From assembly GCA_016937575.1 (NCBI GenBank), contig JAFHKN010000002.1, positions 2,604,001 to 2,668,000 of the forward strand: 64,000 nt of DNA, in the 5' to 3' direction. A model generated the notes under the pieces. It was not told the DNA's origin and did not search any database. It was given only the letters and a program-made list of their open reading frames with translations. This stretch comes from Roseomonas aeriglobus. GTDB taxonomy: Bacteria > Pseudomonadota > Alphaproteobacteria > Sphingomonadales > Sphingomonadaceae. A program made the position numbers and the translations under genes. This document shows positions 26,348-34,617 of the stretch, one piece after another; position 1 is the first letter of the stretch; each line of letters begins with the position of its first letter.

Positions 26348-26719
26348 TCAGTCCGACACGGCATGCACCCGTGCGAGCGGCTGCATCGGCTGCGCGACCA
26401 GGCTCACCTCGAGGAGCGCCACACGCCTGAGTTCCCGCCGCACGCCATGCCGCGCCTCCAGCGTGCGGTATCCGATCGACAGCCCGTCCACCGCGCCCGC
26501 CGCGACCAGCCGGGCAAGCTCGGGATCGTCGACCGACCCGATCGCCCGCAGCCCCCGCGCATCCTCCGCGACCGTCACCGACCCGACCGGGCGCCCGCGA
26601 TGCTGCCACAGCAAGGGCACCGTCCCCGCCCCCGCGAACGCCCCCCGTCGAATGACATCGCCCCCGCGATCCGGCGCATCGAACACCGCCGCGTAGCCCG
26701 CGAACCCTACCGCAGCCAT
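26348..26719 (-). CDS. HK97-family prohead protease (g4-like)
   Basis: 123 residues from the ATG at 26719. FAGYAAVFDAPDRGGDVIRR is the S78 prohead protease N-terminus, LLWQHRGRPVGSV contains the catalytic His, and VDGLSIGYRTLEA contains the catalytic Ser. It processes the capsid delta domain during head assembly. It overlaps the small g3.5-like gene by 13 bases. It is somewhat shorter than RcGTA g4 but has the core motifs. Confidence 0.9.
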   Translation of the reverse strand: MAAVGFAGYAAVFDAPDRGGDVIRRGAFAGAGTVPLLWQHRGRPVGSVTVAEDARGLRAIGSVDDPELARLVAAGAVDGLSIGYRTLEARHGVRRELRRVALLEVSLVAQPMQPLARVHAVSD

Positions 26720-26967
26720 TCGCCGAACCCGGTCTTCACCGCGATCCCGACCAGCAGCAGCGCCAACACCAGCCGCACCACCCAGCCCAGCGCCGCGCGC
26801 ACCGCCGATCGCTTGGCATCGCGCCACGCCCTGAGCAGCTCGCGCAGTTCCGCCAGGTCGCCATGCGCCGCATCGTCGGCCAGCCCCAACCGGGCCAGCG
26901 CGCGCGCCGTACCCAGCTCGACCGCTTCCTCGACGACCAGCCGCAACTCGTCGCGCCCCGCACTCAT
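26707..26967 (-). CDS. Small membrane-anchored GTA protein (g3.5 position; DUF6127-like)
   Basis: 86 residues from an ATG overlapping the portal stop (ATGA). RDELRLVVEEAVELGTARAL and LARLGLADDAAHGDLAELRE are helical, followed by a C-terminal membrane helix (LGWVVRLVLALLLVGIAVKT). Similar small genes lie between portal and protease in RcGTA-type clusters. Its role in particle assembly is unknown. Confidence 0.78.
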   Translation of the reverse strand: MSAGRDELRLVVEEAVELGTARALARLGLADDAAHGDLAELRELLRAWRDAKRSAVRAALGWVVRLVLALLLVGIAVKTGFGEWLR

Positions 26968-28055
26968 GCCCCGATCCCCAGCATCGCGCGCTTCTCCTCC
27001 ACGCTCAGAAAGTCCGCCGCGGTCACCGACGCCCAGGCGCTCGCCCGGTCCTCCGCCAGCGCCGGCACCTTGTCGACGTCGACCGCCACCGCGGCATCGG
27101 CGAACCATGGCCGCAGCCCCTGACCCAGGCCCGACAGGATCGTCCCCGCCAGCGGCAGCACCGCCAGCCGCCACAACGCCCGGTTCGCCTCGCGGTAATT
27201 GGCGTAGGTCGCGTCACCGGGCAGCCCCAGCAGCATCGGCGGCACGCCGAACGCCAGCGCGATTTCCCGCGCCGCCGCCGCCTTCAGCCCGACGAAGTCC
27301 ATGTCGGCGGGCGTCAGGCTCATCGCCTGCCATTTCAGGCCGCCCTCCAGCAGCATCGGCCGCCCGGCATTGGCCGCGCCTGCGAACCCTGCATCCATCT
27401 CGGCGCGCAACCGGTCGAACTGCTCCGCCGACAGCGCGGCGCCATCGCCGGGCTCATAGACCAGCGCACCGGACGGCCGCGCGGCATTGTCGAGCAGCGC
27501 CTTGTTCCACCGCGTCGCCGCATTGTGGATCGCGACCGCGCCGGCCGCCGCGCCCAGACACCCAAGGCCATAATGGTCGTCGAGCGGGTGGAACGCCTTC
27601 AGGTGCACCACCTCCTCGACCGACAACCGCACGGCGCGTTCGCCGACGCGGTAGCGGAACGCGACCGGCCAGCCGCTGGCGTCCGCCTCGATCGTCACCC
27701 GCTCGGGGCGCAACGCATAGAGCTCGCCGACGCCCCCCTGCCCGTCCCCGATCAGCTGGACATACGCATTGCCGTGCAACAGCAATTGCGCCGCCACCAC
27801 CTCCAGCAACGCCTGCCCGCCCGATCGCGCGGTGACGAGCGTCGCCAGCGCGGGGTCGGACGCGGTCAGGGGCGCCCATCCGACGCTCTCCGCCACCAGC
27901 CGCACCGCCCGCTGCGCCACCGGGTTCGCCGCATAGCCGCTGCGCACCTGCGCCTCGTAACTCGTCGGCCATTCACCGATCGCGCCGCCCGAAGCCCCAC
28001 GCGCCAACGCCGGACGCGACGCATCGCGCCCGGACTTTCGCCCGAACAATTTCAT
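26964..28055 (-). CDS. GTA portal protein (g3-like)
   Basis: 363 residues from the ATG at 28055 with GGGAGCG upstream; a TTG five codons earlier is unlikely. HK97-type portal motifs: NPVAQRAVRLVAESVGWAPL, LLHGNAYVQLIGDGQGGVGE, LYALRPERVTIEADASGWPV, HLKAFHPLDDHYGLGCLGAA and FGVPPMLLGLPGDATYANYR. The dodecameric portal is the DNA entry port of the head. A repeat element separates it from the large terminase. Confidence 0.94.
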   Translation of the reverse strand: MKLFGRKSGRDASRPALARGASGGAIGEWPTSYEAQVRSGYAANPVAQRAVRLVAESVGWAPLTASDPALATLVTARSGGQALLEVVAAQLLLHGNAYVQLIGDGQGGVGELYALRPERVTIEADASGWPVAFRYRVGERAVRLSVEEVVHLKAFHPLDDHYGLGCLGAAAGAVAIHNAATRWNKALLDNAARPSGALVYEPGDGAALSAEQFDRLRAEMDAGFAGAANAGRPMLLEGGLKWQAMSLTPADMDFVGLKAAAAREIALAFGVPPMLLGLPGDATYANYREANRALWRLAVLPLAGTILSGLGQGLRPWFADAAVAVDVDKVPALAEDRASAWASVTAADFLSVEEKRAMLGIGA

Positions 28056-28076
28056 GTTGATCGCTCCCAAAACAAT

Positions 28077-28196
28077 TCCTCCCCTGCAAGGGGAGGTGGC
28101 AGCCCGCAGGGCTGACGGAGGGGTGTCGAGCTATCCGGACAAGGTGACACCTCTCCGTCGCGCTAACGCGCGCCACCTCCCCTTCCAGGGGAGGAT
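28077..28196. repeat. Palindromic repeat between terminase and portal genes
   Basis: About 120 bases with inverted outer arms (CCCCTGCAAGGGGAGGTGGC ... GCCACCTCCCCTTCCAGGGG) and an inner GGAGGGGTGTC/GACACCTCTCC pair. A close copy lies at 31934-32051. It is transcribed within the GTA cluster. Confidence 0.8.
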
Positions 28197-28203
28197 AGGC
28201 CCG

Positions 28204-29535
28204 CTACAACCCCCGCACCCCCGCGACCGCACGCCGCCCGAGCATCAGCTCCGTCACCGCCCACACCAGCGCGTCCGCGCGATCCGGCGACCGACCCGGC
28301 CCTTCATACGCCCCGCCGGCCAGCAGACCGCACAGTTCGTCCTCCAGCGCCGGAAACGCGCCGACATGCCGCATCCGCCCGCGTTCGTAGAGCGTCGCGA
28401 CCGGCTCGGCGCGCGTCACCTTGCCGCGGCTGGCGTGGACCAGCTTCAGCGGCAGGCGCGTATCGGCGGCCAGCAGCACGCTCTTCACCATGTCGCCGCC
28501 CTGGTTCTTCTCGGCGACGACGCGGTCGGCCTTGTGTCGCAGGGCGCAGCCTGCCACTGCCGCGGCCCAGCCCTCGGGCGACGCGCCGGCCACGCTCGCA
28601 TCCTCGACGACATACCCGATGCCGTCCGCCCCCAGCGCCACCGCGACGATCCCGCAGGCATCGCCCTCCGACCCCGCCGGCGGATCGACCCCGACGACGA
28701 CACGCACGACCCGCGCCCGCCGCCGCTTGACCCGACACGCCTCCAGCCGCCCCCGCGACCACAACGCCCCCTCGACATCGTCGATCAGTTCGCCGTCCAG
28801 CTCCTGCCGCCCCAGCCGCGTGCCGCCATATTCGCTGAGCATCGCCGCGACGAAACTTGGCGGCAGGTGTACGTTGTCCCGCGTCGTCCCCCGCATGACG
28901 CTTTTCGTCGCCGCCGCCTCCCGCTCGATCGCGCGCAGCAGCGCCCCCGGTTTCGGCGTCGTCGTCACCAGCACCTGGGGGTGGTCGCCCAGCCGCAGAC
29001 CCATCCGAAGATTGTCCCACGCCGCCTTGGCCGTGCCATGCCGCCATTTCGCCAGCTCGTCGCACCACGCCAGATGATGCTCCGGCCCGCGCAGGCTTTC
29101 GGGCGCAGCGGCGGAATAGACGAAGGCCTTGGCGCCGGAGGCGAATTCGATTTCGCCGCGATCACGGCGCCAGATGACGGCTTCGTCATCGCGGGCGACC
29201 GACAACAGGCCGGCCGCGCCTTCGATCATGACGCGGCACACATCGTCTCCGGTGCCGCCAACCAGCGCGAACCGCCCCTCGGGCATCGTGCGCGCCTTCT
29301 CGCTCAACCATTCCGCGCCCGCCCGCGTCTTGCCAAAGCCGCGACCGGCCATGATCAGCCAGATCCGCCAATCGCCATCCGGCGCGACCTGCCCGGTGTG
29401 ACCGTGCCGCTCCCAGCGTTCCGTCAGTTCCCGCTTCTCCGGCCAGGGCATCTTGCTCAGGACCCAGGCCTGCTCCTCGGGTGTCCGCCCGACCAACAGG
29501 TCCAGCGCATCGCCGGCTCGCGCGCCAGCGGTCAC
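28204..29535 (-). CDS. GTA large terminase (g2-like)
   Basis: 443 residues from a GTG at 29535 overlapping the small terminase stop (GTGA); the frame remains open upstream. It begins TAGARAGDALDLLVGRTPEE. Walker A is MAGRGFGKTRAGAEWL, and Walker B/catalytic Glu lie in HHLAWCDELAKWR. The coupling segment is VLVTTTPKPGALLRAI. The C-terminal nuclease domain has VVGVDPPAGSEGDACG and VAEKNQGGDMVKSVL. It packages headful DNA fragments; GTAs use host DNA without a strict start site. Confidence 0.94.
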   Translation of the reverse strand: MTAGARAGDALDLLVGRTPEEQAWVLSKMPWPEKRELTERWERHGHTGQVAPDGDWRIWLIMAGRGFGKTRAGAEWLSEKARTMPEGRFALVGGTGDDVCRVMIEGAAGLLSVARDDEAVIWRRDRGEIEFASGAKAFVYSAAAPESLRGPEHHLAWCDELAKWRHGTAKAAWDNLRMGLRLGDHPQVLVTTTPKPGALLRAIEREAAATKSVMRGTTRDNVHLPPSFVAAMLSEYGGTRLGRQELDGELIDDVEGALWSRGRLEACRVKRRRARVVRVVVGVDPPAGSEGDACGIVAVALGADGIGYVVEDASVAGASPEGWAAAVAGCALRHKADRVVAEKNQGGDMVKSVLLAADTRLPLKLVHASRGKVTRAEPVATLYERGRMRHVGAFPALEDELCGLLAGGAYEGPGRSPDRADALVWAVTELMLGRRAVAGVRGL

Positions 29536-30011
29536 GCTTGCTCCTGCGACGCCCGCCGCGCAAGCGCGGCAAGCTGCTTCAGGATCGTCGCATCGGTTTC
29601 CGCCTGCGTGGCGCGCCGCACCTTTGGCCCGCCACGCCCCCTGGGCTCTGTGCGACGGGCATCCCGCATCTTCAGAAGCGTGATGGCAAGGGTCGGATCG
29701 ACCGCCGTTCCCGCCGCGTCGCCAGCTTCCTGCGCGATCAGCGCTTTCGACGCCAGATCGATCAGGGAGAGTTCGATCCGGTCGTACCCGGCCTGCAACG
29801 CTGCGTCCCATTGCGCCGCGAAGGCCGGATCGCGTCGCCGCAACTGATAGGCGCCGCGCGTCGACATGCCGACGGCGGCGCAGGATTTCGTGACATTGCA
29901 CGACGTCATCAGCAGATCGAAAAATGCCTCGCGCTTGTCCGGCGTCCAGCCATCGCAGCGCCAGGTCCATCGCCCCGCCGTGTCCCCCGTCGCCCCATCC
30001 ATGTCCGCCAT
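29532..30011 (-). CDS. GTA small terminase-like protein (g1-like)
   Basis: 159 residues from the ATG at 30011, preceded by GGGGGAG. WTPDKREAFFDLLMTSCNVT and KSCAAVGMSTRGAYQLRRRD form a helix-turn-helix of the terminase small subunit type, with AFAAQWDAALQAGYDRIELS after it. GTA small terminases differ from phage ones in not recognising a specific pac site. It is the first gene of the cluster, downstream of a TTGACA promoter and a long leader hairpin. Confidence 0.88.
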   Translation of the reverse strand: MADMDGATGDTAGRWTWRCDGWTPDKREAFFDLLMTSCNVTKSCAAVGMSTRGAYQLRRRDPAFAAQWDAALQAGYDRIELSLIDLASKALIAQEAGDAAGTAVDPTLAITLLKMRDARRTEPRGRGGPKVRRATQAETDATILKQLAALARRASQEQA

Positions 30012-30030
30012 GATCCACTCCCCCGGAAAC

Positions 30031-30078
30031 GCGAACGGGCCGGCCGCGGCTTTGGTGAAGCCGCGCCAGCCCGTTCGC
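30031..30078 (-). other. Long hairpin in the leader of the GTA transcript
   Basis: Outer 10-bp stem (GCGAACGGGC with GCCCGTTCGC), small internal loop, inner 8-bp stem (CGCGGCTT with AAGCCGCG) and a 5-base loop. It ends 20 bases before the small terminase ATG and lies just upstream of its ribosome binding site. No U-tract follows, so it is more likely a regulatory leader structure than a simple terminator. Confidence 0.75.
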
Positions 30079-30130
30079 TTTGCAAAGCCGGGCCCCGCCG
30101 CCCCGACTCGCAATTCTTCAGCGTTCCTGT

Positions 30131-30159
30131 TATGTACCTAATGAGCGTGACGATGTCAA
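30131..30159 (-). promoter_or_regulatory. Candidate promoter of the GTA cluster
   Basis: On the minus strand a perfect TTGACA (30159-30154) is followed after 17 bases by TACATA (30136-30131), a weak -10 match. Initiation would be near 30124, giving a leader of about 110 bases that contains the hairpin. The region is AT-richer than its surroundings. Confidence 0.55.
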
Positions 30160-30253
30160 GCGCAAAGTACCAGATGGGTTAGCATGGTGTGGATACGGAT
30201 GACCGTGTCGCGCCGCTCTTTCCGAACGACCCATGATACGCCAGCATGCCTGC

Positions 30254-30871
30254 ATGACGAAGATACCCTGTGCTGGCTGTGGTGCGCTGATTCTGCCGAC
30301 GACGGCCGAAAGCACCGGCGGCCTCTGCATGGCCTGTAAGAAGGGTATCAGGGGATCTATGGCTGACGCCCGCGCCTATCATCAGCGCCGGAAGGTCTAT
30401 GATCCGATGCGGGCTCTTTGGGAGTCGCTGGTTGCACGTAGCGAAGCCGATTCCGATCTTCGCTCCTGGCAAGACCACGAAAAAATCTATTTCGCCGTGT
30501 CTCTGCTTGAAGGGGAAGTCTACAACGGCGGCTTCGACCAGTATTTTCACAACAGTGCATCAGATTATTATCCGCTCGCCGTCCAAGGCCTCAAAACAGT
30601 TGGCGCGCTGCAATCGCTGCAGATCGTTCAGGCCGCTGCCGATGTGCTATTCGGCCTAGATAGACCACCAACGGATCAGGCATTGCGTTGGCGAGTCCTT
30701 AATTCACGGACGCAAAACGTGTCCGAGATCGTGTCACGGCATCTCATCACTGCGCGACTGGAACATTTGGATCAGCAGTTCTGCCGGGACCCGGACCATT
30801 TGCCCGATCGCCTGACCGCTTTTGCGAATGCGACCGGGCTGGTCGCGCCGTTTGAGCTTGATCCGGGCTGA
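30254..30871 (+). CDS. DUF4375 (DMP19-like) protein with N-terminal zinc-ribbon-like motif
   Basis: 205 residues from the ATG at 30254; another ATG at 30233 is possible and neither has a clear ribosome binding site. The start KIPCAGCGALILPTTAESTG then GLCMACKKG has two CxxC pairs suggesting a zinc ribbon. Residues about 75-180 match DUF4375: EKIYFAVSLLEGEVYNGGFD and QYFHNSASDYYPLA. The function is unknown. Its base composition is less GC-rich than its neighbours. It is divergent from the GTA cluster; whether it has a GTA role is open. Confidence 0.78.
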   Translation: MTKIPCAGCGALILPTTAESTGGLCMACKKGIRGSMADARAYHQRRKVYDPMRALWESLVARSEADSDLRSWQDHEKIYFAVSLLEGEVYNGGFDQYFHNSASDYYPLAVQGLKTVGALQSLQIVQAAADVLFGLDRPPTDQALRWRVLNSRTQNVSEIVSRHLITARLEHLDQQFCRDPDHLPDRLTAFANATGLVAPFELDPG

Positions 30872-30898
30872 CATCGCGCAGCTTCGATACCACGCTCT

Positions 30899-31855
30899 CT
30901 ATTCCGAGGTCGCTCCTTCATCCAGAACCCGCGCCCAAGCCGCCACTTCATCCTCTCGCCGCCGCGTCACGACCAACCCCGACGCCACTCCACTCGCCAG
31001 GTCGACATCGACCGCGCCGTCCCACTCGAACGTCGCATTGCCCTGGATCGTCACCATCGCGCCATCCGCCGGCGCCTCCGCTCGCGCACGCACCCGGCCG
31101 CCGGGGTTGAACACCGTCGTCCACGTCCCGAACGGCACCCGCCCCGTCAGCCCGGCGGCAAAGGTCGATGCCGCCATCGCGCTGCCGCACGCATCGGTCA
31201 GCCCGACGCCGCGCTCGTGCGTGCGCACGAACAGGTCGTCTCCGCGCACCTCGACGAACGACACGTTCGCGCGGTCGACCAGCAGCTCCGGCCGCGCTTC
31301 GCACCAGCTGCCCAGCGCCACCAGCTCCGCCTCGTCGATCCGCTCCACGAACGTCACCAGATGCGGGTTCGGCATCGCGACCGCGGTAAAGGCACGCGAA
31401 CTCGGCAGGCCCGGAATAAACGCGTCGATCGCCGGCATCGCGATGCGCACGCCGACCGCCGCCGGGTCGGTCGCCGCCGGCCCCGCACGCGTCTCGACAC
31501 CGTAAACGCCGGGCAGGATGTCCGCGACATGCGCGACTTCGGCCCGCGACACCTTCAGTCGTACCCGCGCCGCCTCGATCCCCAGCGCCTCGAAGCCTGC
31601 GCGCGCGGTACAGCGCAGCCCGTTCAGGCAGGTCTCCGCCTCGCTGCCGTCCGAATTGAACATCCGCATGCCGAAATCGGTGTCGCCCGCGCCGGCGGTC
31701 AGCAACAGGATTCCGTCGCCCCCGACCGGCCCGTCGCGGTTCGCCAGTGCAATCGCAACCCGCGCCCATTCGGCATCGCTCAGATCGATCACGCGCGCGT
31801 CGATCAACGGGAAGTCGTTGCCGCTGCCGTGGCATTTGGTGAAGGCGAAGCGCAT
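30899..31855 (-). CDS. dapF: Diaminopimelate epimerase, divergent
   Basis: 318 residues from the ATG at 31855. DapF interconverts LL- and meso-diaminopimelate in lysine and peptidoglycan synthesis. TKCHGSGNDFPLID is the N-terminal motif. Both catalytic cysteines are present but in altered contexts: ETCLNGLRC (usual MCGNGxRC) and DACGSAMAAS (usual ACGSGxxA). MPNPHLVTFVE matches the family. The changed glycines mean this could be a divergent true DapF or a related racemase-fold enzyme. The upstream gap holds a palindromic repeat. Confidence 0.82.
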   Translation of the reverse strand: MRFAFTKCHGSGNDFPLIDARVIDLSDAEWARVAIALANRDGPVGGDGILLLTAGAGDTDFGMRMFNSDGSEAETCLNGLRCTARAGFEALGIEAARVRLKVSRAEVAHVADILPGVYGVETRAGPAATDPAAVGVRIAMPAIDAFIPGLPSSRAFTAVAMPNPHLVTFVERIDEAELVALGSWCEARPELLVDRANVSFVEVRGDDLFVRTHERGVGLTDACGSAMAASTFAAGLTGRVPFGTWTTVFNPGGRVRARAEAPADGAMVTIQGNATFEWDGAVDVDLASGVASGLVVTRRREDEVAAWARVLDEGATSE

Positions 31856-31933
31856 AAGCGTGTCTCGTATTGCGGTGAGGGTCGGCAACGCGTTGAACCG
31901 TTTCGACGCCCGCGGCAATGACGCCCCACCCGA

Positions 31934-32051
31934 TCCTCCCCTGCAAGGGGAGGTGGCATCGCGTAGCGATGACGCAGCGGTGTAACCGGATCGAGAGGGG
32001 ACACCTCTCCGACGCGCGTACCGCGCGCCGCCTCCCTTCGCAGGGAAGGGG
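31934..32051. repeat. Palindromic repeat, second copy
   Basis: Same design as 28077-28196: CCCTGCAAGGGGAGGTGGCA at one end, GGGACACCTCTCC in the middle and CCGCCTCCCTTCGCAGGGA at the other. It lies between the divergent dapF and DUF2339 genes, so it separates their promoters. Confidence 0.8.
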
Positions 32052-32109
32052 TTGATCTTTCTACGCTTTCCGGGATGACGCCGCCCGTACATCCCTCTAC
32101 CCTGTACCG

Positions 32110-34617
32110 GTGGACGTCACCGCCCTCCTTGCCATCGCTATGATCGCGATCGTCGCCGCCGGCTGGCAGCGGCTGCGGCGGCTGGAGGGGGAAGTCGCCC
32201 GTCTCCGCGAGCGGCTCGACGGCGCGCCGCCCGAACCCGCGCTGCGCCCGGATTACGCTGCCGACGTGGCAGCCTACACTGCGCCCGAGCGCCGTCCACC
32301 GGCGGTCGCGGTGCATGCGACACCACCGGATAGCCTGCCCCCGCCGGCCGACCCCGACTATTGGTCGCCCCCACCCGAACCGGCGCCCGAACCCGCCCCC
32401 GACCGCCCGACCTTCGAAAGCCTCGTCGGCGGGCGCCTGCCGATCTGGGTCGGTGGCGCGGCCCTGGTCGTCGCGGGCTTCTTCCTGGTGCGGTATTCGA
32501 TCGAAAGCGGCTTGCTTGGCCCGACGGTCCGCGTCGTCCTCGCCGCGCTGTTCTCGATCCTGCTGGTCGCGGGCGGAGAACTCGCCGGGCGTCTGCCCGC
32601 CGTCCGCGACGACGCCCGCGTCGGCCAGGCGCTGACCGGGGCGGGGATCGCCAGCGCTTACGGCACGCTCTACATCGCGGTCGCGCAATATGCACTGGTC
32701 GGGCCCGTCGCCGGCTTCGCGCTGACGGTGATCGTCACCGCGCTCGCGCTTGGCCTGTCGCTCCGTCAGGGGCCGCCGACCGCGGTGATGGCGCTCATCG
32801 GCGGATTCGCCGCGCCCCTCGTCGCCGGCGTGTCGGAGGGCCAGCTGGGCGCGCTGCTCGGCTATCTCGGCGTGTTCATCGCCGCGCTGTTCGCGCTTGC
32901 GGCCTATCGCGGCTGGGCGTGGCTGGCGCTGGCAGCGATCGGCGCAGGGTTCGCCTGGGCCAATCTGCTCGTCGTGCTGCTGTGGGGCACCCATGTCGCG
33001 GGCGTGGCGGCGTTCGTCGTCGCGCTTGCGGTCGCCGGCACGATGGCGTTGCCGCGCACCGGGATCGCGAGCGCATGGCTGCGTGTCCTGCCGCTCGTCG
33101 CCGGGCTGGTCCAGCTGATCCTGTTCGCGCCGTCGCTCGATTACGACGCGACCGCCTGGAGCTTCTACCTCGTCCTCGCCGCCGCCGCCGTCGTGCTGGC
33201 GTGGCGCGAGGCGGTTCTGCTTCCCGCCGCCATCGCCGCCGCAGCGCTCGTCGCCGTGCTGATCGCCGCCGGCCTGTCCGCGCCCGAGCGTAGCGCGACG
33301 CCGGTCGCGGCGATCGTTGCGACGCTGCTGTTCGGCGCGAGCGGCCTTGCCCTGTCGCGACGCGCGCGCGGGTGGAGCGCCGTCGCCCTGCTCGGCCTTG
33401 GGGCGCCGGTACTCCTGACCCACGCGCTTGCCCCGGCCCTGCTGCCGGATATCGGCTGGACCGGCCTCGAGCTCGTGCTGGCCGCGGCGAGCGCGGTCCT
33501 CGCCTGGCGACACCGCGACCGCGTGGACGCACGCGACCTGGGGCTGGTCGGCGGCACCGCACTCGCCACGACGCTTGCCGCGACCGGTCTGGCAACGCTG
33601 GTCGGGCCGAGCTGGGCACCGACCGCGCTTGCCGTGGTGCTCGCCGCGCTCGGCGTGTGGGCGCAGCGGCTGGGCGACCGCGATGTGGTGCGCCTGCCGA
33701 TCCTGCTGCTCGCGGCGATCGCGCTGCTCGCCGTCGCCACGCTCGGGCAATGGGCGCTGCTCCTCGCGCAGAGCCTGATCGGGGAGGAGCTGACCCATCC
33801 CCTGTTGCCGCCGCTCGTCGATGTCATGACGATGGCCGCGCTGCCGGTGCTCGTCGCCGCCGCGCTGTTCCGGCTGCCCGCGGTCTATGCCCCGCACCGG
33901 GCGACGGTGGCCGCGGCGCTGGCCGTGGTCGCGACGTTCGTCCTCTACAGCCTCGCCAAACAGCCGCTCGCCATCGCCGATGCGTCGGACTTCGCGCGCC
34001 TGGGCTTCCACGAACGCGCCGCCATCACTCTCGCAATCGCCGCCGCCGGGGTCGCAGTTCGCCTCAAGACCCCGTTGCAGCGCACCGGCGCGACGCTCGT
34101 CGTCCTGGCCATCGGCCGCTTCGTCTGGTTCGACCTCTTCCTGCTGAGCCCGCTGCACACTCCCCAGAGCGTCGGCGCCATCCCGCTGCTCAACACCGCG
34201 GTTCTCCTCCCCGCGCTGCTTGCCTTCGCTGCCCGCATGATGGCGTGGCGCAAGACGATGCTCGCACTCACCCTGGTCGCGGTCGTCGCCGCGGTCCGCC
34301 AGGCGACCCATGGCGCCCTCCTGACCGGTCCGCTCGGCAGCGGTGAAAACTGGCTTTATTCCGCCGCCCTCTTGGGCCTCGCGATCGTCTGGCTGTGGCG
34401 CGGTCTGGCCACCCACGACCGCACCACCCGTATCGCCGCGCTCGGCTTGCTGACCGCCGCCACCGTCAAGGTCTTCCTGATCGACGTCGCGGCGCTGGGC
34501 GGCCTGCTGCGCATCCTCAGCTTCCTCGGCCTCGGCCTCGCGCTGATCGGCATAGGCTGGACGTACAACCGCGTGATCGCCCAACCCAAAGCCGAACCGC
34601 CTCAGCCCAGCTCATAG
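32110..34617 (+). CDS. DUF2339 polytopic membrane protein
   Basis: An 835-residue protein with a GTG start. It begins with one membrane anchor (VTALLAIAMIAIVAAGWQRL) and a short coiled coil (RRLEGEVARLRERL), followed by a proline-rich linker (about 40-100). RPTFESLVGGRLPIWVGGAA starts the DUF2339 domain of about 20 or more hydrophobic helices. The C-terminus WTYNRVIAQ is typical. The family is widespread and of unknown function. Its 3' end overlaps the convergent DUF6456 gene by 16 bases. Confidence 0.88.
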   Translation: MDVTALLAIAMIAIVAAGWQRLRRLEGEVARLRERLDGAPPEPALRPDYAADVAAYTAPERRPPAVAVHATPPDSLPPPADPDYWSPPPEPAPEPAPDRPTFESLVGGRLPIWVGGAALVVAGFFLVRYSIESGLLGPTVRVVLAALFSILLVAGGELAGRLPAVRDDARVGQALTGAGIASAYGTLYIAVAQYALVGPVAGFALTVIVTALALGLSLRQGPPTAVMALIGGFAAPLVAGVSEGQLGALLGYLGVFIAALFALAAYRGWAWLALAAIGAGFAWANLLVVLLWGTHVAGVAAFVVALAVAGTMALPRTGIASAWLRVLPLVAGLVQLILFAPSLDYDATAWSFYLVLAAAAVVLAWREAVLLPAAIAAAALVAVLIAAGLSAPERSATPVAAIVATLLFGASGLALSRRARGWSAVALLGLGAPVLLTHALAPALLPDIGWTGLELVLAAASAVLAWRHRDRVDARDLGLVGGTALATTLAATGLATLVGPSWAPTALAVVLAALGVWAQRLGDRDVVRLPILLLAAIALLAVATLGQWALLLAQSLIGEELTHPLLPPLVDVMTMAALPVLVAAALFRLPAVYAPHRATVAAALAVVATFVLYSLAKQPLAIADASDFARLGFHERAAITLAIAAAGVAVRLKTPLQRTGATLVVLAIGRFVWFDLFLLSPLHTPQSVGAIPLLNTAVLLPALLAFAARMMAWRKTMLALTLVAVVAAVRQATHGALLTGPLGSGENWLYSAALLGLAIVWLWRGLATHDRTTRIAALGLLTAATVKVFLIDVAALGGLLRILSFLGLGLALIGIGWTYNRVIAQPKAEPPQPSS

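Noticed and set aside
15486..30011. Reading the phage-like genes as an integrated prophage.
   Set aside because: No integrase, attachment-site duplication, replication, repressor-lysis or tRNA target was seen, and the order and sizes match RcGTA.
31804..34584. A 926-codon minus-strand frame opposite the DUF2339 gene.
   Set aside because: Extremely charged low-complexity translation with no domain; the plus-strand protein has clear membrane helices and a known family.
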